Positions 1-9,689 of a stretch of DNA of 57,294 nucleotides are shown piece after piece. Within the stretch, counting starts at the first letter, position 1. Each line of letters begins with the position of its first letter. Under the pieces are notes generated by a model. The model worked only from the letters and a program-made list of their open reading frames with translations. It ran no database searches and had not been told where the DNA came from. The DNA is from Candidatus Endonucleibacter bathymodioli. Lineage in GTDB: Bacteria > Pseudomonadota > Gammaproteobacteria > Pseudomonadales > Endozoicomonadaceae. The stretch lies in the NCBI GenBank assembly GCA_030674915.1, contig JASXSV010000021.1, positions 1 through 57,294 on the forward strand, in the 5' to 3' direction. The position numbers were made by a program, and so were the translations under genes.

Positions 1-74
1 TACCTGATGAGATTTATAGTGAAATGGCGTTAGCTGCATAAATTTTAAGGGCGCACTTATGACTAAAATCCGCG
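1..74 (+). mobile_element. IS30-family element, right-end fragment
   Basis: These bases match the last 74 or so bases of the IS30 element at 49798-50883 almost exactly: the end of the transposase frame, its TAA stop and the terminal inverted repeat (50-74). One T is missing from the short T run before the repeat. The rest of the element lies outside the window, so a second IS30 copy of the same type ends here. Sequence beyond base 74 differs from that after 50883. Confidence 0.85.
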
Positions 75-474
75 ATCGAAAAAAAACAATGACCTGAAGC
101 CTAGGTGTAGCACGTATAGACGCCCTAGGTTAACTATTGATCTAGGGGAAATACCTTCTTTTAAAGGAGGGCACCTAACTAAGAATAGATAAGCCCATAA
201 TAATCCCACAATAAATTTTACTAATAACATAACTATTGTCTTACCCTTACACTTGTCTGAAAGTCAGCAGAAGTTCTATAAAAATTCAGAGTAAATCATC
301 AGAGGCCCATTTAATACTTTGGATAATATTTTCTAGATACTAGCTATATTATGTAGAGCTATGAGTTTTATTTTGGTCTCTACACGTCAATTTGCAGATA
401 ATATACGCAACACTAGACAATATTTCAAACAGATTTGAATAAAAAGGCACAAAGAAATAAAAAAGACATTAGCT
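75..474. other. Non-coding gap, nothing recognised
   Basis: About 400 AT-rich bases between the IS30 end and an IS30 transposase remnant. No ORF with recognisable content, RNA gene or clear hairpin terminator was seen. It is probably decayed sequence. Confidence 0.5.
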
Positions 475-725
475 CCCGTGAAATGTACACCTAGATTTCC
501 ACAATAACTAATACACTTACCCGACAAAAACTTAACCAGACAAAAGTAGTTTAAGTCTTTTTGTGGACGAATGTTATTAAAAATAGAGGCGCATCAATTT
601 TATTTTTCGACACGTCGCCAATCTGCATTCTCTGAGGGAAGAATCGCAGTAGACGGCCATAAGTATTCTCGTTAAACCCACGTTGTTCTGAGTGGTATGG
701 CTTAGCAACGTATATATTGCGACCT
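475..725 (-). pseudogene. Decayed IS30-family transposase, C-terminal remnant
   Basis: Reading the minus strand from about 700 downward gives LGRNIYVAKPYHSEQRGFNE followed by NTYGRLLRFFPQ. This is the conserved IS30 DDE region (compare YFAHPYSSWERGLNENHNG and LIRQYLPKKT in the copy near 50.6 kb). Further on, RPQKDLNY matches the RPRK...Y block near the family C-terminus. The frame is broken and no start remains. Its sequence differs enough from the 49.8 kb element to be an older, separate IS30-type insertion. Confidence 0.7.
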
Positions 726-730
726 AATTA

Positions 731-783
731 TTCTGGTGAGTGAGCACAGGCAATAACCCCAGAGCTACAAGGGTGTGGGTATG
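731..783 (+). repeat. Palindromic intergenic repeat, right half
   Basis: Contains GGTGAGTGAGCACAGGCAAT and a degenerate right end that reads into GTGTGGGTATG. This resembles the right half of the dispersed repeat (compare 42160-42220). It is partial and degenerate. Confidence 0.45.
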
Positions 784-921
784 TTGGTGTCGAGTTTTGA
801 TGAGTTGAGTGGGAGCTAATGAATTATTTTTCTTGACCGAATGCCTTCTCCACCTTATATATTGATAGGGCTTCTAGCTTGTATTTGTTGTAGAAGTGAA
901 ACTATTATACTCGTTACCATT

Positions 922-1046
922 TATACTCGTTACTATTGGAATTGTGTAGGCTATAAAGGAGCGAAACCCATGATCCTAAGAACAGTAGGTGATTGGGGTG
1001 AGAGAAAACCATCAAGAACCTCATGTCTTCAAGAGGAATTGGTATA
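922..1046 (+). repeat. Palindromic intergenic repeat
   Basis: A full copy. It has a left end TATAC..., then GTGTAGGCTATAAAGGAGCG, then GTAGGTGATTGGGGTGAG, then the right end CCTCATGTCTTCAAG...GGTATA. Just before it, TTATACTCGTTAC is duplicated in tandem (about 905-933). An open frame of 68 codons across it is not a gene. Confidence 0.75.
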
Positions 1047-1134
1047 AGGTGTGTGGTGTATCAAATGGCATCATTACTGTTATATGAGATACCGGTCGAA
1101 ACATTGGAACAGATTACAGGGCGTGTAAGATAGC

Positions 1135-3774
1135 ATGGGTAAATCGCTAGTTATCGTCGAGTCGCCTGCTAAGGCGAAAACCATCAACAAGTATTTGGGT
1201 AGTAACTTTGTTGTTAAATCCAGCGTTGGGCATATTCGAGACTTGCCTACATCTGGAAGGGCAAAAAAAGTTAGTGACCCTAAGGCTCGAGCCAAAGCTG
1301 CCGCTGAGACACGCAAGTTATCTCCGTCTATGCGTGCTGAGAGAAAAAAGGAAAAGGCAAAAGAGCAGCTAGTTGACAGAATGGGTATTGATCCAGAAAA
1401 CAGCTGGGCTGCCAACTATGAAATTTTGCCAGGTAAGGAAAAAATAGTTGAGGAACTCCGTCGTTTGGCCGCTTCTGCGGATACTATTTATCTAGCGACG
1501 GATTTGGATAGGGAAGGAGAAGCGATTGCGTGGCACCTGAAAGAGGCTATTGGCGGTGATGATGAGCGCTTTCGTCGAGTAGTATTTAATGAAATCACAA
1601 AGAATGCTATTCAATCAGCGTTTGAAAGTCCTGGGCGTTTGAATCAGGACAGAGTGAATGCGCAGCAAGCGCGTCGATTTTTAGACCGAATTGTAGGCTA
1701 TATGGTGTCCCCGGTACTGTGGGCTAAAATAGCTCGTGGATTATCAGCAGGTAGGGTTCAATCTGTTGCGGTTCGGTTGGTTGTTGAGCGAGAGCGTGAG
1801 ATTCGTCGATTTGTCCCAGAGGAGTTTTGGGAAGTTTATGTAGACTTATTAACGGATGCTAGTGCTGCCATCCGGTTTCAGGTAACAAAAGAAAATAACG
1901 AGGCCTTTCGACCGACCAGCGGTGACAAGATAGATGTAGTTCTTGATGTGCTAACAAAAGCCGATTACCGTTTGCTTAAGCGAGAAGATAAGCTTGTTAA
2001 AAGCAAACCATCCGCACCGTTTATTACCTCAACGCTACAACAAACAGCGAGTACACGTCTTGGCTTCAGTGCTAAAAAAGTGATGATGATGGCGCAGAGG
2101 TTATATGAATCAGGGTATATCACTTATATGCGAACTGATTCAACAAATATTAGCTCTGAAGCGCTTGAGAGTGTTAGAGGGTATATTGTTGACAACTTTG
2201 GACAGGCTTACTTACCTGATGAGGCTAATCACTATTCTAGCAAAAAAGGAGCTCAAGAGGCTCATGAAGCTATTCGGCCTTCAAACGTTAGCGCAAAACC
2301 TGAGGATGTATCTGAAGTAGAGCGGGATGCCCAGAGACTCTATGATCTGATTTGGCGTCAGTTTGTTGCTTGCCAGATGATGCCAGCTGAGTACCTCCGT
2401 GTTAGTTTAACGGTGAATGTTGACAGTTTTATACTGAAAGCTAGAGGGCGAACTTTGAAGTTCGATGGGTTTACAAGAGTGCAGTCTTCTCTGGCTAAGA
2501 AGGGTGAAGATATTATTCTTCCTGTTTTATCTGAAGGTGATAAGTTATCGTTGGCTCAGTTGGATCCTAAACAATTATTTACTCGTCCAACTGCTCGTTT
2601 TAGTGAGGCTTCGTTGATTAAAGAGTTGGAAAAATGCGGAATTGGTCGTCCCTCTACCTATGTTCCTATTATTTCAACGATACAGGATAGAGGTTATGTC
2701 TCTGTTAAAAGTCGCCGTTTTTATGCGGAGAAAATAGGTGATATCGTTACCGATCGGTTGGTTGAGTCTTTTAGCGACTTGTTGGATTTCAATTTCACTG
2801 CCAAAATGGAAGAAAACTTAGATGCTGTTGCGGAAGGTAATGCAGCATGGAAAGCAGTTCTTGATGATTTCTACGACGATTTTTCTGAAAAGCTGGAGAG
2901 TGCTTTAGATGAAGAAAAAGGCATGCGAGCCAATGAACCCACGCCGACTAGTATAAAATGTCCAACCTGTGGTATGGATATGGTGATAAGAACGGCTAGT
3001 ACTGGTGTGTTTTTGGGGTGTTCAGGGTATGCGTTACCACCAAAAGAGCGTTGTAAAACAACAGTGAACCTGGTTGCAGGAGATGATGTTGAAAGTGATG
3101 ATGAGTACGCTGAAGTCAATGAGTTAAGAGCGATGCGTCGTTGTCCTATGTGTTCAACAGCTATGGAAAACTATCTTATCGATGAAGGCCGCAAACTCCA
3201 TGTTTGCGGTAATAATCCTGATTGTTCAGGCTATGAAGTGGAGAGTGGGAGCTTCAAGCTTAGAGGTTATGACGGTCCTATACTTGAGTGTGACAAATGC
3301 AGCGCTGAAATGCAGCTAAAAACAGGTCGTTTTGGTAAGTATTTTGGTTGCACTAACGAGGAGTGTAAGAATACCAGAAAGCTTATGAAAAGTGGTGAGG
3401 CGGCCCCTCCTAAGATGGACCCTGTCCCTATGCCTGATCTTGAATGCCGTAAAGTAGAAGACCACTATATTCTTCGTGATGGTGCTTCTGGACTTTTTTT
3501 AGCTGCAAGTAAATTCCCTAAAAATAGGGAGACGAGAGCGCCTTTGGTGGCTGAGTTGTTTCCTTATAAGTCTGAAATTGATCAAAAATATAATTATCTT
3601 TTTAATGCGCCTTTGCAAGATCCTGACGATAACCCATCGATTATCCGCTATAGTCGGAAAACGAAAGAACAATACGTGATGAGTGAAGTTGACGGCAAGG
3701 CAACAGGCTGGAGTGCGACCTATAAAGATGGTCGTTGGGTTGAAAAAAATAAGAGTGAAAAAGCAAAAAAATGA
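1135..3774 (+). CDS. topA: DNA topoisomerase I (type IA)
   Basis: Relaxes negatively supercoiled DNA by cutting one strand and passing the other through the break. The 879-residue protein starts with a Toprim domain ([17 protein letters not shown] near residue 6; acidic motif DLDREG at 123-128). The catalytic tyrosine is Y331 in ITYMRTDS. Three C-terminal zinc-ribbon repeats carry CxxC pairs ([24 protein letters not shown]), and the chain ends in a lysine-rich tail. Length and domain order are normal for gammaproteobacteria. It stands alone, preceded by a copy of the intergenic repeat ending near 1046. No strong Shine-Dalgarno sequence is visible before the ATG at 1135, but the conserved N-terminus [16 protein letters not shown] fixes the start. 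Confidence 0.98.
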   Translation: MGKSLVIVESPAKAKTINKYLGSNFVVKSSVGHIRDLPTSGRAKKVSDPKARAKAAAETRKLSPSMRAERKKEKAKEQLVDRMGIDPENSWAANYEILPGKEKIVEELRRLAASADTIYLATDLDREGEAIAWHLKEAIGGDDERFRRVVFNEITKNAIQSAFESPGRLNQDRVNAQQARRFLDRIVGYMVSPVLWAKIARGLSAGRVQSVAVRLVVEREREIRRFVPEEFWEVYVDLLTDASAAIRFQVTKENNEAFRPTSGDKIDVVLDVLTKADYRLLKREDKLVKSKPSAPFITSTLQQTASTRLGFSAKKVMMMAQRLYESGYITYMRTDSTNISSEALESVRGYIVDNFGQAYLPDEANHYSSKKGAQEAHEAIRPSNVSAKPEDVSEVERDAQRLYDLIWRQFVACQMMPAEYLRVSLTVNVDSFILKARGRTLKFDGFTRVQSSLAKKGEDIILPVLSEGDKLSLAQLDPKQLFTRPTARFSEASLIKELEKCGIGRPSTYVPIISTIQDRGYVSVKSRRFYAEKIGDIVTDRLVESFSDLLDFNFTAKMEENLDAVAEGNAAWKAVLDDFYDDFSEKLESALDEEKGMRANEPTPTSIKCPTCGMDMVIRTASTGVFLGCSGYALPPKERCKTTVNLVAGDDVESDDEYAEVNELRAMRRCPMCSTAMENYLIDEGRKLHVCGNNPDCSGYEVESGSFKLRGYDGPILECDKCSAEMQLKTGRFGKYFGCTNEECKNTRKLMKSGEAAPPKMDPVPMPDLECRKVEDHYILRDGASGLFLAASKFPKNRETRAPLVAELFPYKSEIDQKYNYLFNAPLQDPDDNPSIIRYSRKTKEQYVMSEVDGKATGWSATYKDGRWVEKNKSEKAKK

Positions 3775-4232
3775 TTTTTGTATCACCAGTTGATTGATCT
3801 AGACCATTTTTCATTGAGGGTGTGATTGTCGATTACTCTCACATACTCTACGAATTATGAACAGAGTACTTTAAGCTGTAAACATATAGTACGAAATATC
3901 GCATTTAAAATACTAGTTTACATGGGAATTGAATCTGGTATTGTTCGGAAGAGTAAGTTGTTTGTAAGGATTTTCTGTGTGATCACCTGATTCATTATTT
4001 GAGAGTTACAGCTTGCCATCAGTTAACTCTAAAATCCATTCTAAGGGTGTCGGTTATGTCGGGTATTCTGTGTCTAGGATCGTAATTTAAGCTGTAATAC
4101 TTTAAAAGGGTGCATCCTCGATGACTTTGGGTATAAACTGCCAGATTCCCTAGTATATGCCCTAATGCGAGGCCAACGTCAGGTAAGAATTACGGTTTTT
4201 ATAGACTTGTGTAAATAATGTGGAAGTAACGT
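3775..4232. other. Non-coding gap with one partial intergenic repeat
   Basis: Between topA and the M16 protease. The segment 3808-3851 (TTGAGGGTGTGATTGTCGAT, then CTCTCACATACTC) is the left end of a minus-oriented copy of the dispersed repeat, and CGATGACTTTGGGTATA near 4118-4134 may be its displaced right end. The middle holds nothing recognised, and there is no hairpin with a T run after topA. Confidence 0.5.
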
Positions 4233-7142
4233 ATGTTGAAAAATAGCATGAGAAAAGTTGCTATAATTGTTGCCGTAGTTGTAGCAGGAGTAGTGATAAT
4301 ACTAGTGACTGCTGGTTGCTCCATCCCCTTGGGAAAGGATATGGATAAGTCTGAAATGGAGAGTGATTTTATTGTAAAAAGTCCTGCTGATCCGCGGGAC
4401 TACCGTCATGTGACGCTGCCATCGGGCTTAAGGGTGTTGTTAATTTCTGATCCAGATACGGATAAGGCTGCGGTAGCGGTTGATGTTGGGGTTGGCAGCT
4501 ACGATGATCCGAATAGCCGGTTGGGCTTGGCTCATTTTCTTGAGCATATGCTGTTCCTTGGCAATAAGAAATACCCAGAAGTAGACGGCTATTTTGAGTA
4601 TATTCGTGCCAATGGTGGGTCTTCCAATGCATATACTTCAGATGTCCATACCAATTATTTTTTTGATATTAATAGTAATAAATTGCAGCCCGCGCTGGAT
4701 CAATTGGCTCAGTTTTTTGTGTCTCCAACGTTGGACCCAAAGTATGTTGATCGTGAGAGGCATGCTGTTGACTCGGAGTATAAGCTTCACGCCAGAGAAG
4801 ATGCTTGGAGATTGTTTAGTGTGATGGGTTTAACCTCTAATCCTGATCACCCTAAAAGCCGATTTAACATAGGAAACCTTGAAACACTGAGCAATGATGA
4901 TGGTGTATCTTTATGGCAAGATCTAAAGTCCTTTTATGATAAGTATTATGTGGCTGGTAATATTAAGGCGGTTGTGTATGGCAAAGAATCTATAGACATT
5001 CTTGAACAATGGGTGAAGCTATCATTCGAGGGGGTGCCGACTGGGGTATCCAAAGATAAAACTATTGGCATAAAACCGTACGCTAAAAATCAACTGGGTG
5101 TTCGTATTAACTTGGTGCCTATAGATGAGTCTAGGAGCTTATATCTTGATTTCCCAATGGAAAGTATTCAGCCATATTTCCGAAAAAAGCCAGTAGATTA
5201 TTTGTCTCGAATGTTGGGGTATGAAGGGAAAGGAAGCTTGCATAGTATGCTGAAAGAGCTGGGATTGATTAACTCTTTGGGTGTTTCTTGCAATGATTTG
5301 GCTAATGAATATTGCGAATTTTCTATTAGTATGGATCTAACACTGAAAGGACTTGATAAGGTTGATGATATTACTGCAATGGTATTTGACTATCTGGATC
5401 TGATAGGTAAGGAAGGTATGCGAGAGAGCTTTTATCTTGAAAGTAAAGATATCGCTAAGTTAAATTTCCGATACCAGCAAGACATAGCGCCACAGCATAT
5501 GGTCTCTAGTCTTGCTGTTAAGATGCGATACGTGCCAGTTAGGCATATTCTGGATGCAAATTATCTTTATGAAGAATATGATTCCAAATTGATTAAAAGT
5601 TTTCTCAGTAAAATGACCCCAGATAATCTGCGTCAGGTTGTGGTAGCTAAGAGCTTGCAGACCGACAAGCTTGAACCATACTTTGGCGCTCATTATTCGA
5701 TTGAGGCCCTTGCTTTATCTTTACTAAAACGGCTTAAAGCCCCAAAAAAACATAAAGCACTAACTATTCCCGCAGTTAATGAATTTATTGCCAGTGATTT
5801 TAAATTGCGTAAATCAAGTAATGGTGAGTCCGGTGAACCTAAGCGTATTATTCATCAGCCTGGCATAGATGTTTGGGCGAGGACTGATACCAGTTTTTCC
5901 ATGCCTAGGGCTTCAGTGCAGATTAAAATATCCACATCCAAGGCGTCAGACACAGTAGACAGTCTTGCTCTTTTGCAAGTTTATGAGTCTTTGTTGAGCC
6001 GAAGCTTAGAAGAGTATGGATACCCTGCTAAAGAAGCGGACTTGAATTATGCTGTTTCATCGGATAGGGAGGGGTTAGTTATTAGCATATTCGGTTATCA
6101 AGATAAGCAACATCTGTTGTTAAAGGGAATTATGAAAGCGATGACGCAGTTTGCACCAGATAAGAAAGATTTTGATCGAGAGCATGCCTTGTTGATAAGA
6201 GCCTGTAAAAACAAACAATTTCAGCTTCCTTACCGACTAGTGGCAGATGCTGTTAAGCAGATTATTTATAGACGTTATCCCAGCGATGAGAAATTGTTGA
6301 AGGCGGCTGAGTCAATCACTTTTGATGCTTTAAAAAAGTATGTAAAGACGTTCTATCAGGATATTCATATAGATATGCTGATATATGGGAATCACGCTCG
6401 TGACGAAGCAGCAGCTTTGGCCGCCATGGTTGAGAAAGCGCTGTTAACACCGGCTAATAGGAGTGAAAAATATTCGGAGCCGTTTAATCTTTTGGCTAAT
6501 GAGCAGCGTGTTTTTGAAATGGATATAAAGCATAATGATTCTGCTTTTATGATCTATTTGCAGCGTCAGGAAACCGATAACAATACTCGGGCGTGCTATG
6601 GGTTATTGGCACGATTGCTGGCTACACCTTTTTTCAACTCATTAAGAACAGAGCAACAGCTAGGTTACGCTGTTTTTGCTTACCCCTATCCGGTAGAAAA
6701 ACATCCATCGGTAGTGTTTTTAGTGCAGTCTCCCAAGGTAGATCCGCTGGAGATTGAGGTTAGGTTTAGAGCCTTTATGAAGGAGCAGATTGTCAGAATA
6801 AAAAGCTTAACAGATGGAGAGTTGGAGGAGTATCGTCAAGGTTTGATTGGTGAGTTACTGCAAAGGGATATTAATCTTGCAAATCGAAGCTTTAGGTTCT
6901 GGGCGAGCATAGTTCAAGAAGAGCCTTTTGATAATCGGAGCCGAATGGCAGAAGCTGTTCGCAATGTTTCTATTGCTGATATTCAGCGAGGGTTTAATGT
7001 ACTACTTGAAGACAAAGGGCGTGTAATAATTCGTTCTTTTGGTGAAAAGCATCAGTCTGCAAAAAAACAGATCAAGGAAAAAGGTGTCTGTCGTGACTTG
7101 AAGTGTTTTGATGATTTACCAAGTGGGGCTAGGGGGTTGTAG
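4233..7142 (+). CDS. M16 (pitrilysin/insulinase-type) zinc metalloprotease, lipoprotein
   Basis: A 969-residue inverzincin protease of the insulysin/pitrilysin type, about the size of E. coli protease III (PtrA). The zinc site is HFLEH (H101, E104, H105), with the distal ligand E182 in ERHAVDSEY at the usual spacing. The second, catalytically inactive half is present, including the family hallmark RTEQQLGYAVF near residue 810. The N-terminus is a lipoprotein signal: basic residues, a hydrophobic stretch and the lipobox VTAGC with C29. Ser follows at +2, which predicts outer-membrane sorting. It probably degrades peptides in the periplasm. GGAAG lies 6 bases before the ATG at 4233. It appears to be transcribed alone, with gaps of 458 and over 1,100 bases on either side. 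Confidence 0.93.
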   Translation: MLKNSMRKVAIIVAVVVAGVVIILVTAGCSIPLGKDMDKSEMESDFIVKSPADPRDYRHVTLPSGLRVLLISDPDTDKAAVAVDVGVGSYDDPNSRLGLAHFLEHMLFLGNKKYPEVDGYFEYIRANGGSSNAYTSDVHTNYFFDINSNKLQPALDQLAQFFVSPTLDPKYVDRERHAVDSEYKLHAREDAWRLFSVMGLTSNPDHPKSRFNIGNLETLSNDDGVSLWQDLKSFYDKYYVAGNIKAVVYGKESIDILEQWVKLSFEGVPTGVSKDKTIGIKPYAKNQLGVRINLVPIDESRSLYLDFPMESIQPYFRKKPVDYLSRMLGYEGKGSLHSMLKELGLINSLGVSCNDLANEYCEFSISMDLTLKGLDKVDDITAMVFDYLDLIGKEGMRESFYLESKDIAKLNFRYQQDIAPQHMVSSLAVKMRYVPVRHILDANYLYEEYDSKLIKSFLSKMTPDNLRQVVVAKSLQTDKLEPYFGAHYSIEALALSLLKRLKAPKKHKALTIPAVNEFIASDFKLRKSSNGESGEPKRIIHQPGIDVWARTDTSFSMPRASVQIKISTSKASDTVDSLALLQVYESLLSRSLEEYGYPAKEADLNYAVSSDREGLVISIFGYQDKQHLLLKGIMKAMTQFAPDKKDFDREHALLIRACKNKQFQLPYRLVADAVKQIIYRRYPSDEKLLKAAESITFDALKKYVKTFYQDIHIDMLIYGNHARDEAAALAAMVEKALLTPANRSEKYSEPFNLLANEQRVFEMDIKHNDSAFMIYLQRQETDNNTRACYGLLARLLATPFFNSLRTEQQLGYAVFAYPYPVEKHPSVVFLVQSPKVDPLEIEVRFRAFMKEQIVRIKSLTDGELEEYRQGLIGELLQRDINLANRSFRFWASIVQEEPFDNRSRMAEAVRNVSIADIQRGFNVLLEDKGRVIIRSFGEKHQSAKKQIKEKGVCRDLKCFDDLPSGARGL

Positions 7143-7429
7143 AATATAATCATTCAAAAACATTATCTTATTTCGAAAGTTAGTGGTTGATAAAAAGTCG
7201 TACATTTGATTAGGGGAGGGGCTTGCAAGCAAGTCTCTTATTTTAAGCTGGAACGAGCTTGTTTTCTGGTGTCAGTATGCAGCTTTATGCTGGTTGCTAT
7301 TTAAGGTGTGATTTAGCGAGAGTATCAGTAGCCCCGAAAGAATGGGGAGCGATCATATAAATTATTGTTAATAACGCACTTTTGCGGTCTTTATTCACCG
7401 CTATAGCGCTGTATTAGTCATCTAGGTCT
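7143..7429. other. Non-coding gap, nothing recognised
   Basis: The first part of a 1.1-kb stretch without a gene. No ORF, terminator or RNA gene could be identified. The next part (7430-7831) holds the IS630 remnant and a repeat copy, 8072-8188 holds another repeat, and 7832-8071 is also blank. Confidence 0.5.
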
Positions 7430-7776
7430 AAGTTAATGCAAGGTGCAGGTTTCAATATCTCAAAGTTGTCGTTAATCCTGCTGCACAACTAAGCGCCAAT
7501 TTTGGGTAAAGTTTTTGATAGGATATTATCTATTTTGTGTCGGAGCTCATTAGAGGTTGCGAAGTATGTATTATTCCATTATTCGTTTATTACCGTCCAT
7601 GGTTGTTTCATTGGGTTCTGATGTATGTATGCTGTCTGGCAGAAGTAATGTAGCTTTATTTTCAAATTTTCCTGGCCTCTACCAACTTCTTTGAGCTATG
7701 GTGGTCAGCACCATCAAGTACCATATGAATGACATCAATTGTTGATTTCTCTATCATACCTACTATCCGTAGATTT
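7430..7776 (-). pseudogene. Decayed IS630-family transposase, C-terminal remnant
   Basis: On the minus strand, 7776 downward reads MIEKSTIDVIHMVLDGADHH, then KKLVEA, NLKIKLHY, YFATSNELRHKID and LSKTLPKIG. After an in-frame stop it continues as RINDNFEILKPAP. These are the IS630 (Tc1/mariner-type) DDE landmarks: HLILDGAGYH, the LHYLPPYSPNLNPIERLWKV region (here scrambled) and the LPKIGAS...RINDNF C-terminus. The N-terminal half is missing, and a palindromic repeat copy sits exactly at the broken upstream edge. Confidence 0.75.
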
Positions 7777-7831
7777 ATAATGATTTACTTGTTTATCGCC
7801 TACCAGCACATCCAATGGTTACAGGTATAAA
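7758..7831 (-). repeat. Palindromic intergenic repeat, left half, inside an IS630 remnant
   Basis: On the minus strand the segment reads TATACC...CATTGGATGTG, then GTAGGCGATAAACAAG, then ATAGTAGGT. This is the left half of the dispersed repeat, and it abuts the broken transposase reading frame. Confidence 0.6.
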
Positions 7832-8071
7832 CTCGTCTATGAGGTTTGATTAGATCAGGAGATGAACTTGTTAGGTGATGATATATTCTAGCCTTTTATT
7901 TCGCTTCAACTCCCTATTTATTGACGAAGTAATTTTATGTAATAAGTTGGTCGCCTTATTTTGACTGAGGTCTGCTTTTCTTATGACGCAAATATGGTAT
8001 TGTTTGTTTTTATTCAGCAGGTTATAGCGAGTTTGGTAATATTTTTGGCGAGAACAGGATTGAACTATGAG

Positions 8072-8188
8072 CTATACCAACTATTATTGCAGGTGAGAGT
8101 AGGAGATAGCGGAGCTAAGTCCATTAACTTACGAGTGTGAGCAAGTGTAATCAACAACCTCATCCTTTTAAGGTCATGGGTGTGTATT
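8072..8188 (+). repeat. Palindromic intergenic repeat
   Basis: A copy with CTATACC at the left end, GGTGAGAGTAGG, TTACGAGTGTGAGC, CAACAACCTCATCC and a right end at GGTGTGTAT. The central GTAGGTGATTGGG block is deleted. Confidence 0.6.
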
Positions 8189-8305
8189 AGTCTGGCTGTT
8201 TCTATTTCAATAATTATATGTGCTATCCGAAGTTGTGGTGTTTGAAGGTGCTACAGCTATAGACTCCTTGAGAGTTCCCACTGATCTTTAGCTATAGAGG
8301 TGTCT

Positions 8306-9409
8306 ATGACTGAGGCTGTTATATTTAAAGAGCTTGAAGCCGATAACGGTAAGAAAATTGGAGTTATAAGGCTGAATTCGGAGAAGACACTAAATGCTCT
8401 GAACTATGAGATGATTGATTGCATATACAAAACCTTGCTTGCATGGAAGAGTAACGACACTGTTGTTTGTGTTTTTCTTGAGGGTGCGGGGGAGAAAGCT
8501 TTTTGTGCGGGTGGGGATATTAGCTCCCTTCGCACAAATGTCCTTGGAGGGGATCTTGATGCTCCTTTGCGTTTTTTTTCAAAAGAATATCGTCTTGATT
8601 ATCTAATTCATACTTACCAAAAACCTATTATTGTCTGGGGGAACGGGTTTGTTATGGGAGGAGGTATGGGGTTAATGTCCGGTGCAGGCTTTAGAGTGGT
8701 GACGAGCACGTCGGTATTGGCTATGCCGGAAATAAGTATTGGTTTGTATCCTGATGTTGGTGGTAGTTGGCTGCTGGGGCGAATGCCGGTAAAAATTGGT
8801 TTATTTATGGCTTTGACAGGTTGTCGTTTGAATGCTGGTGATGCTATTTACATGGGGCTAGCCAACCGATTTATTGATGACTCATTTCGCTCAAATGTTC
8901 TTCAGTCTTTGCAAGGAGCGAAGTGGGAGTACGAGAGAAGTTATGAAACAGTTTACGAAATCATGAATCAGTATGTGGAAAATAATGAGGGTTTAATACC
9001 ATCTTCTAAAGTTCGTGAGCACCGTGATTTAATTGCCAAGTTAATGGATCAGCCTTCTTTAGGCGCTATAATGGATCAGTTGGCTAATCTAGAAACTGAT
9101 GATGAGTGGTTGAATGCTTCCAGGGATAATGCGATGAATGGTTCACCATTGTCAGCATGTATTGCTTATGAACAACAAAAACGAACTAGGCACTTGTCTT
9201 TAAAGGAGGTCTTTATGGTGGAGCTTGTGCTATCTGTTAACTGCTCATTGAGGGGTGATTTGTGCGAAGGTGTTAGAGCGTTATTGATTGATAAGGATAA
9301 AAAACCAAAATGGTTGTTTGATTCAGTTGGAGATGTGGATAGTGAATCGCTAGAGGTATTCTATCATCCTCTCTGGGGACGCGTTGAACACCCTCTAGTA
9401 GGTATGTGA
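8306..9409 (+). CDS. Enoyl-CoA hydratase/isomerase family, 3-hydroxyisobutyryl-CoA hydrolase-like
   Basis: A crotonase-fold acyl-CoA enzyme of 367 residues. AFCAGGDISSL forms the CoA oxyanion-hole region, GNGFVMGGGMGLM the second oxyanion segment, and MPEISIGLYPDVGG carries the acidic residues conserved in 3-hydroxyisobutyryl-CoA (HIBYL-CoA) hydrolases. The extended C-terminal half also fits that subgroup rather than short-chain enoyl-CoA hydratases of about 260 residues. The expected reaction is thioester hydrolysis in valine breakdown, but other acyl-CoA substrates cannot be excluded. AGAGG lies 5 bases before the ATG at 8306. A GTG two codons upstream would give 369 residues and is less likely. 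No valine-pathway genes lie nearby. Confidence 0.87.
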   Translation: MTEAVIFKELEADNGKKIGVIRLNSEKTLNALNYEMIDCIYKTLLAWKSNDTVVCVFLEGAGEKAFCAGGDISSLRTNVLGGDLDAPLRFFSKEYRLDYLIHTYQKPIIVWGNGFVMGGGMGLMSGAGFRVVTSTSVLAMPEISIGLYPDVGGSWLLGRMPVKIGLFMALTGCRLNAGDAIYMGLANRFIDDSFRSNVLQSLQGAKWEYERSYETVYEIMNQYVENNEGLIPSSKVREHRDLIAKLMDQPSLGAIMDQLANLETDDEWLNASRDNAMNGSPLSACIAYEQQKRTRHLSLKEVFMVELVLSVNCSLRGDLCEGVRALLIDKDKKPKWLFDSVGDVDSESLEVFYHPLWGRVEHPLVGM

Positions 9410-9483
9410 CAGGAGGATATTCAGTTTTTTATTTCGGAATTTTTCATAATCAATGGCAATCGGTATAATTAGATAGATTGCTA

Positions 9484-9530
9484 GGAGCGGAAAGGAGCGG
9501 AAAGGAGCGGAGCGGAGCGGAGAGGAGTGT
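9484..9530. repeat. Purine-rich short tandem repeat (GGAGC-based)
   Basis: Two 10-bp units GGAGCGGAAA are followed by 5-bp units GGAGC, GGAGC, GGAGC, GGAGA, GGAGT. The array lies between the crotonase-family gene and the end of the first family A gene. Strand slippage is the likely origin. Confidence 0.85.
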
Positions 9531-9689
9531 AATTGATTTCTGCCGGAGATAAGTTCGCAATGGTCATCAAAACAGGCAGCTATATTGAGGTGTGGTAGGT
9601 CAGTGTTGTCGACAAAAGGTATCCTACGCTTGCTTACGTTGTGGTGAAAGGTTGTTGGATGCTTTCGCCTTCAACGGTAACTGGATATG

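Noticed and set aside
841..1047. 68-codon plus-strand frame before topA
   Set aside because: It spans a palindromic repeat copy, has no ribosome site and no recognisable sequence.
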